NCBI GenBank assembly: GCA_030633365.1
Contig: DAOVSY010000124.1
Location: 1 to 8,118, forward strand
DNA from: Spirochaetaceae bacterium
GTDB lineage: Bacteria; Spirochaetota; Spirochaetia; B11-G9
Length of the DNA stretch: 8,118 nucleotides
Reading direction: 5' to 3'
Shown: in pieces, positions 6,352-8,118 of the stretch
Layout: each line of letters begins with the position of its first letter
How positions within the stretch are numbered: the stretch's first letter is position 1
Position numbers and translations under genes: made by a program
Notes under the pieces: generated by a model
Seen by the model: only the letters and a program-made list of their open reading frames with translations
Database searches by the model: none
Told to the model about the DNA's origin: nothing

Positions 6352-7194
6352 TTATAATTCTCTTAATTTAGAAAGGAATTTTTCTCTTAGTTTCAGAGGC
6401 ATCCTTTTGTTAAAATCCAGGTTCTCAATAGTTTTTATATCTCTTGAAGCCTGAAACAACTGTTTTTTTGGCATTACCAAATTAGGAGGAACATTCAGCT
6501 CTTTGGCAATACTTTCCCTTATATCAAATATTTTTTTTAGCAATTCTTTTTCTGCAGATTTTAGATTTCTAAAATCCATTGATTTCATTATTCCAGGAAT
6601 AGACTTTTTATCAAAATCCACTGATTTTTTTATTAGCAAAAATATAAAATCTTCAGTTTTATTTTCCTGACTCAATAATTCAAACATCTTTTCTTTTATA
6701 GCGAACAGATGTTCTACATCAGAAAGAGCATACTGCATTGCATCTGCTTCTATGGGTCTTCTGGTCCAGTTATACTGCTGGTACTTCTTTTTTTTGGATA
6801 TGGTTATATTCAGTAATCGTGAAATAACCGCATCAAGACCCCTTCCCTCAAAATCCAGAATATCTACCATAAATTTTAAATCGTAAACTGCCTGCATTTT
6901 TATTCCATATTGTTTATAGACCAATTTACTGTCGGATGTTGCATCATAAAATATCTTCATGACTTTTCTGTTTTCAAGAGTTTTTGCTAATTCATCTCTA
7001 CTTATATTAAATGGATCTATTACAAAATAGTTTCTGCCGTCAAATATTTGTATTAGACAGAGTTTTTCACCATAGACATGAAGATTAAATTCTCCCTCAA
7101 AGTCCATGGCAACTATTTCAATATTATTATTTTCCAAATGTTTTCTATATTCAATTAGATCTCTATTGGAAGATATCAGTGTGTATTCTTTCAT
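6352..7194 (-). CDS. RNase D-like 3'-5' exonuclease, DEDDy family (280 aa)
   Basis: Cytoplasmic 3'-5' exonuclease, probably acting on tRNA or other structured RNA ends. The DEDDy catalytic set is present: motif I MDFEGE (30-35; D31, E33), motif II in DATSDSKLV (84-92; D88, the counterpart of the SED of RNase D), and motif III YALSDVEHL (155-163; Y155, D159). NWTRRP (142-147) matches the conserved tryptophan-arginine block before motif III in RNase D. Residues about 205-280 form one helical HRDC-like domain (LKKIFDIRESIAKELNVPPN). E. coli RNase D has about 375 residues and two HRDC domains, so this is a one-HRDC version. No Shine-Dalgarno precedes the ATG; a -10 lies six bases upstream. It follows the FmdE-like gene (48 nt gap) and converges on the nitroreductase. 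Confidence 0.85.
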   Translation of the reverse strand: MKEYTLISSNRDLIEYRKHLENNNIEIVAMDFEGEFNLHVYGEKLCLIQIFDGRNYFVIDPFNISRDELAKTLENRKVMKIFYDATSDSKLVYKQYGIKMQAVYDLKFMVDILDFEGRGLDAVISRLLNITISKKKKYQQYNWTRRPIEADAMQYALSDVEHLFAIKEKMFELLSQENKTEDFIFLLIKKSVDFDKKSIPGIMKSMDFRNLKSAEKELLKKIFDIRESIAKELNVPPNLVMPKKQLFQASRDIKTIENLDFNKRMPLKLREKFLSKLREL

Positions 7195-7200
7195 AGCTAT

Positions 7201-7229
7201 ATTATGAGGAGTAAAATTGTAAAATACAA
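7201..7229 (-). promoter_or_regulatory. Promoter right before the RNase D-like gene (possible leaderless start)
   Basis: TTGTAT (7229-7224), an exact 17-bp spacer and CATAAT (7206-7201, five of six). Only six bases separate the -10 from the ATG at 7194, so transcription would begin at the start codon. The sequence before the ATG has no Shine-Dalgarno; the AGGAG seen there is on the opposite strand. The promoter sits in the 48-bp gap after the FmdE-like stop codon. Confidence 0.45.
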
Positions 7230-7242
7230 GAGATGATCTTTT

Positions 7243-7839
7243 TTAATTACTTACAGTAACAACATCATCTATATGTGTGACTATATTTTTGACCCTGTTT
7301 TGCCATAAGATACCAAACTGTTTCTTCTCATCAGCACTTGCCTCATTATACAAAACTTTTGGCATTAACTCCTGAATAAGGGGATCTCCGGGAATAAAAT
7401 CCGGATGGTAATAAACATCCACAGAAGCTCCAGTATCAGTTCTTATAAAACGAACACTCGAACTAATATCTGCTTCAAATTTCATCAACGAATGTCTGAC
7501 AAAATTACCACCTATCCCTTTAAAACCGGATGTTTCTGTAGCACCGGTAATATTTGAAATAGTATTGGCAATTACCCCGGCTACGCCATCATTGGGATCT
7601 TCAGAAAACTCTACTTTAATACCACCCCGTTGAGGTATTTCACTTCCATATAAAGCTTTTAAACCTTTCAAAGTCATTATGTAAGCACCGGCAATTGTAG
7701 GACAACTATGGCCTGCACTTTTTACAATTTCAGTATAGGTAAATTCAATCAACCCTTCCTCAAAAGTACCTAAAAAATCTGATAGATTATCTTTTAAAAT
7801 TATAGTTTCCACATCATCAAAAAAAGTTGGATATTGCAT
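7243..7839 (-). CDS. FmdE-like (formylmethanofuran dehydrogenase subunit E-type) domain protein (198 aa)
   Basis: Soluble protein that I assign to the FmdE-like group (PF02663 relatives) found in many bacteria without methanogenesis; the function is unknown. The main clue is SAGHSCPTIAGAY (41-53): the G-H-x-C-P motif near the N-terminus, with His44 and Cys46 as likely metal or heme ligands, followed by a helix MTLKGLKALYG (55-65). Then come a strand RGGIKVEF (71-78), DGVAGVIANTISNITGA (84-100) and GFKGIGGNFVR (105-115), a glycine-rich stretch. I see no C-terminal zinc knuckle as in the archaeal subunit, and only one cysteine in total. No signal peptide or membrane segment is visible. The ATG has AGGAG five bases upstream (7849-7845). 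It is first in a leftward pair with the RNase D-like gene, and its upstream region holds a promoter and dyad. The family call is moderately sure; orthology to archaeal FmdE is not claimed. Confidence 0.65.
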   Translation of the reverse strand: MQYPTFFDDVETIILKDNLSDFLGTFEEGLIEFTYTEIVKSAGHSCPTIAGAYIMTLKGLKALYGSEIPQRGGIKVEFSEDPNDGVAGVIANTISNITGATETSGFKGIGGNFVRHSLMKFEADISSSVRFIRTDTGASVDVYYHPDFIPGDPLIQELMPKVLYNEASADEKKQFGILWQNRVKNIVTHIDDVVTVSN

Positions 7840-7869
7840 TGTTACTCCTAAGGTTGCATTTAAGACAAT

Positions 7870-7895
7870 AACTTACTAAAATAGTTAGTTTTAGT
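7870..7895. promoter_or_regulatory. Overlapping palindromes inside the FmdE-like promoter (candidate operator)
   Basis: ACTAAAA (7875-7881), seven bases, TTTTAGT (7889-7895) is a perfect 7-bp dyad. A second, overlapping one is AACT-n-ACTA-nnn-TAGT-n-AGTT (7870-7890), eight matched bases per arm. Both lie between the -35 and -10 hexamers, a position typical of repressor or MerR-type sites. The sequence is built of repeated TAGT/ACTA units in AT-rich DNA, so the two are not independent and chance cannot be excluded. Confidence 0.4.
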
Positions 7896-7898
7896 CAA
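7870..7898 (-). promoter_or_regulatory. Probable promoter of the FmdE-like gene
   Basis: TTGACT (7898-7893, five of six), a 17-bp spacer and TAAGTT (7875-7870, a weak -10). A start near 7863 would give a leader of about 24 nt with the AGGAG site. The spacer is filled by a palindrome, see the next entry. Confidence 0.45.
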
Positions 7899-7911
7899 AT
7901 AAATGTTGTCT

Positions 7912-8068
7912 CGATCACTTCGATACACGACTTCGTCGCACTCAGTGACCGAAGAAGAGCAAAAAAGCCTTAGTAGCTGTGAGGAACTTCGTTCCCTGAG
8001 TGATTGTAAATTTCTGAGAAATATTCCACACCAGCACAGAGTACAAAACAATAGTATCGAAGGGATCG
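7912..8068. repeat. REP/MITE-like structured repeat with nested inverted repeats
   Basis: A noncoding stretch of 157 bp whose ends are inverted: CGATCACTTCGATAC (7912-7926) against GTATCGAAGGGATCG (8054-8068), 14 of 15 matched. The arms continue as ACTCAGTG (7940-7947) against CACAGAGT (8035-8042), 7 of 8. Inside, CACTCAGTGACCGAAG (7939-7954) also pairs with CTTCGTTCCCTGAGTG (7987-8002), 14 of 16. Three small hairpins add to this: CGAC-TTC-GTCG (7928-7938), GGAAC-TTC-GTTCC (7983-7995), ATTTC-TGA-GAAAT (8010-8022). G+C is 44% against about 22-24% in the 50 bp on each side. The core CACTTCG...CACTCAGTGACC resembles dispersed REP-type repeats seen in many genomes (from memory). I see no transposase and no clear target-site duplication. 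A structured RNA is the other option. Short open frames on both strands here are not genes. Confidence 0.6.
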
Positions 8069-8076
8069 CTGTTTAC

Positions 8077-8082
8077 TATAAT
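8077..8082 (+). promoter_or_regulatory. -10 box for a rightward gene beyond the window
   Basis: A perfect TATAAT lies 20 bp before the AAGGAG site at 8102. At the -35 distance (8054-8059) the sequence is GTATCG, inside the right end of the repeat, a weak match. If functional, the repeat supplies the upstream half of this promoter. Confidence 0.4.
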
Positions 8083-8101
8083 TGTATGTTAAAATCCTAT
8101 T

Positions 8102-8107
8102 AAGGAG
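8102..8107 (+). promoter_or_regulatory. Shine-Dalgarno of a gene starting at or beyond the right edge
   Basis: AAGGAG is a strong ribosome site. No ATG, GTG or TTG follows before the window ends at 8118. Six bases downstream is CTG (8114-8116), a rare start codon; a start just past the edge at 11 or more bases spacing is the alternative. Confidence 0.55.
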
Positions 8108-8118
8108 ATCAAACTGAA

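Noticed and set aside
7231..7247. Short stem AAGA/TCTT followed by T-run on the plus strand
   Set aside because: It would terminate plus-strand transcription, but no plus-strand gene ends here; the stem is only 4 bp.
7860..8103. Open frames of 63 codons (minus, 7860-8051) and 66 codons (plus, 7903-8103) across the repeat
   Set aside because: They overlap each other on opposite strands, are rich in Ser/Arg/Cys as expected for a translated palindromic repeat, lack ribosome sites and resemble no protein family.
1..8118. tRNA, rRNA, CRISPR array, transposase, toxin-antitoxin or defence genes
   Set aside because: I looked for cloverleaf-like stems, regular direct repeats with spacers and the relevant protein motifs on both strands and found none.

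Overview
This is an AT-rich bacterial chromosomal window with compact gene spacing, canonical Shine-Dalgarno sites and sigma70-like hexamers. The proteins (an MMPL-type exporter, a COG2509 flavoprotein, a DUF6172 protein, a short RNase D-like exonuclease with the DFEGEFNLHVYGEKLCLIQI motif) resemble what I recall from spirochaetes, but that assignment is inference and uncertain. Nothing in the window looks like phage, plasmid, CRISPR, rRNA or tRNA. Except for one gene, all CDSs lie on the minus strand.

Layout, left to right. 1-987 (-): N-terminal 329 residues of an RND/MMPL-family exporter that runs off the left edge. 1179-4502 (-): a three-gene cluster transcribed leftward in the order ada (trifunctional alkylation-damage sensor, activator and repair protein), SAM-dependent methyltransferase (15 nt after ada), FAD-dependent COG2509 oxidoreductase (45 nt further on). 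4650-4952 (-): a DUF6172 protein with its own good promoter. 5074-5625 (-): a RibD-C/DHFR-like reductase, followed by a hairpin terminator. 5832-6350 (+): a nitroreductase-family flavoprotein, divergent from the reductase and almost touching, tail to tail, the next gene. 6352-7194 (-): an RNase D-like DEDDy exonuclease. 7243-7839 (-): an FmdE-like protein. 7840-8118: a gene-free region holding a promoter/operator for the FmdE-like gene, a structured repeat with nested inverted repeats (7912-8068), and a -10 box plus Shine-Dalgarno for a rightward gene that starts beyond the window.

How the genes may work together: ada and the methyltransferase are surely close enough to be co-transcribed. The ada upstream region has an extended -10 with two direct repeats 20 bp apart, the layout expected for an AraC-type activator acting on its own gene. 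The two small reductases (5074-5625 and 5832-6350) share a 192-205 bp divergent control region with a perfect 8-bp dyad. No defence system or other obviously new multi-gene system is visible. The most noteworthy items are the Ada operator candidate, the two probable leaderless genes (2717 and 7194), and the structured GC-richer repeat at 7912-8068.
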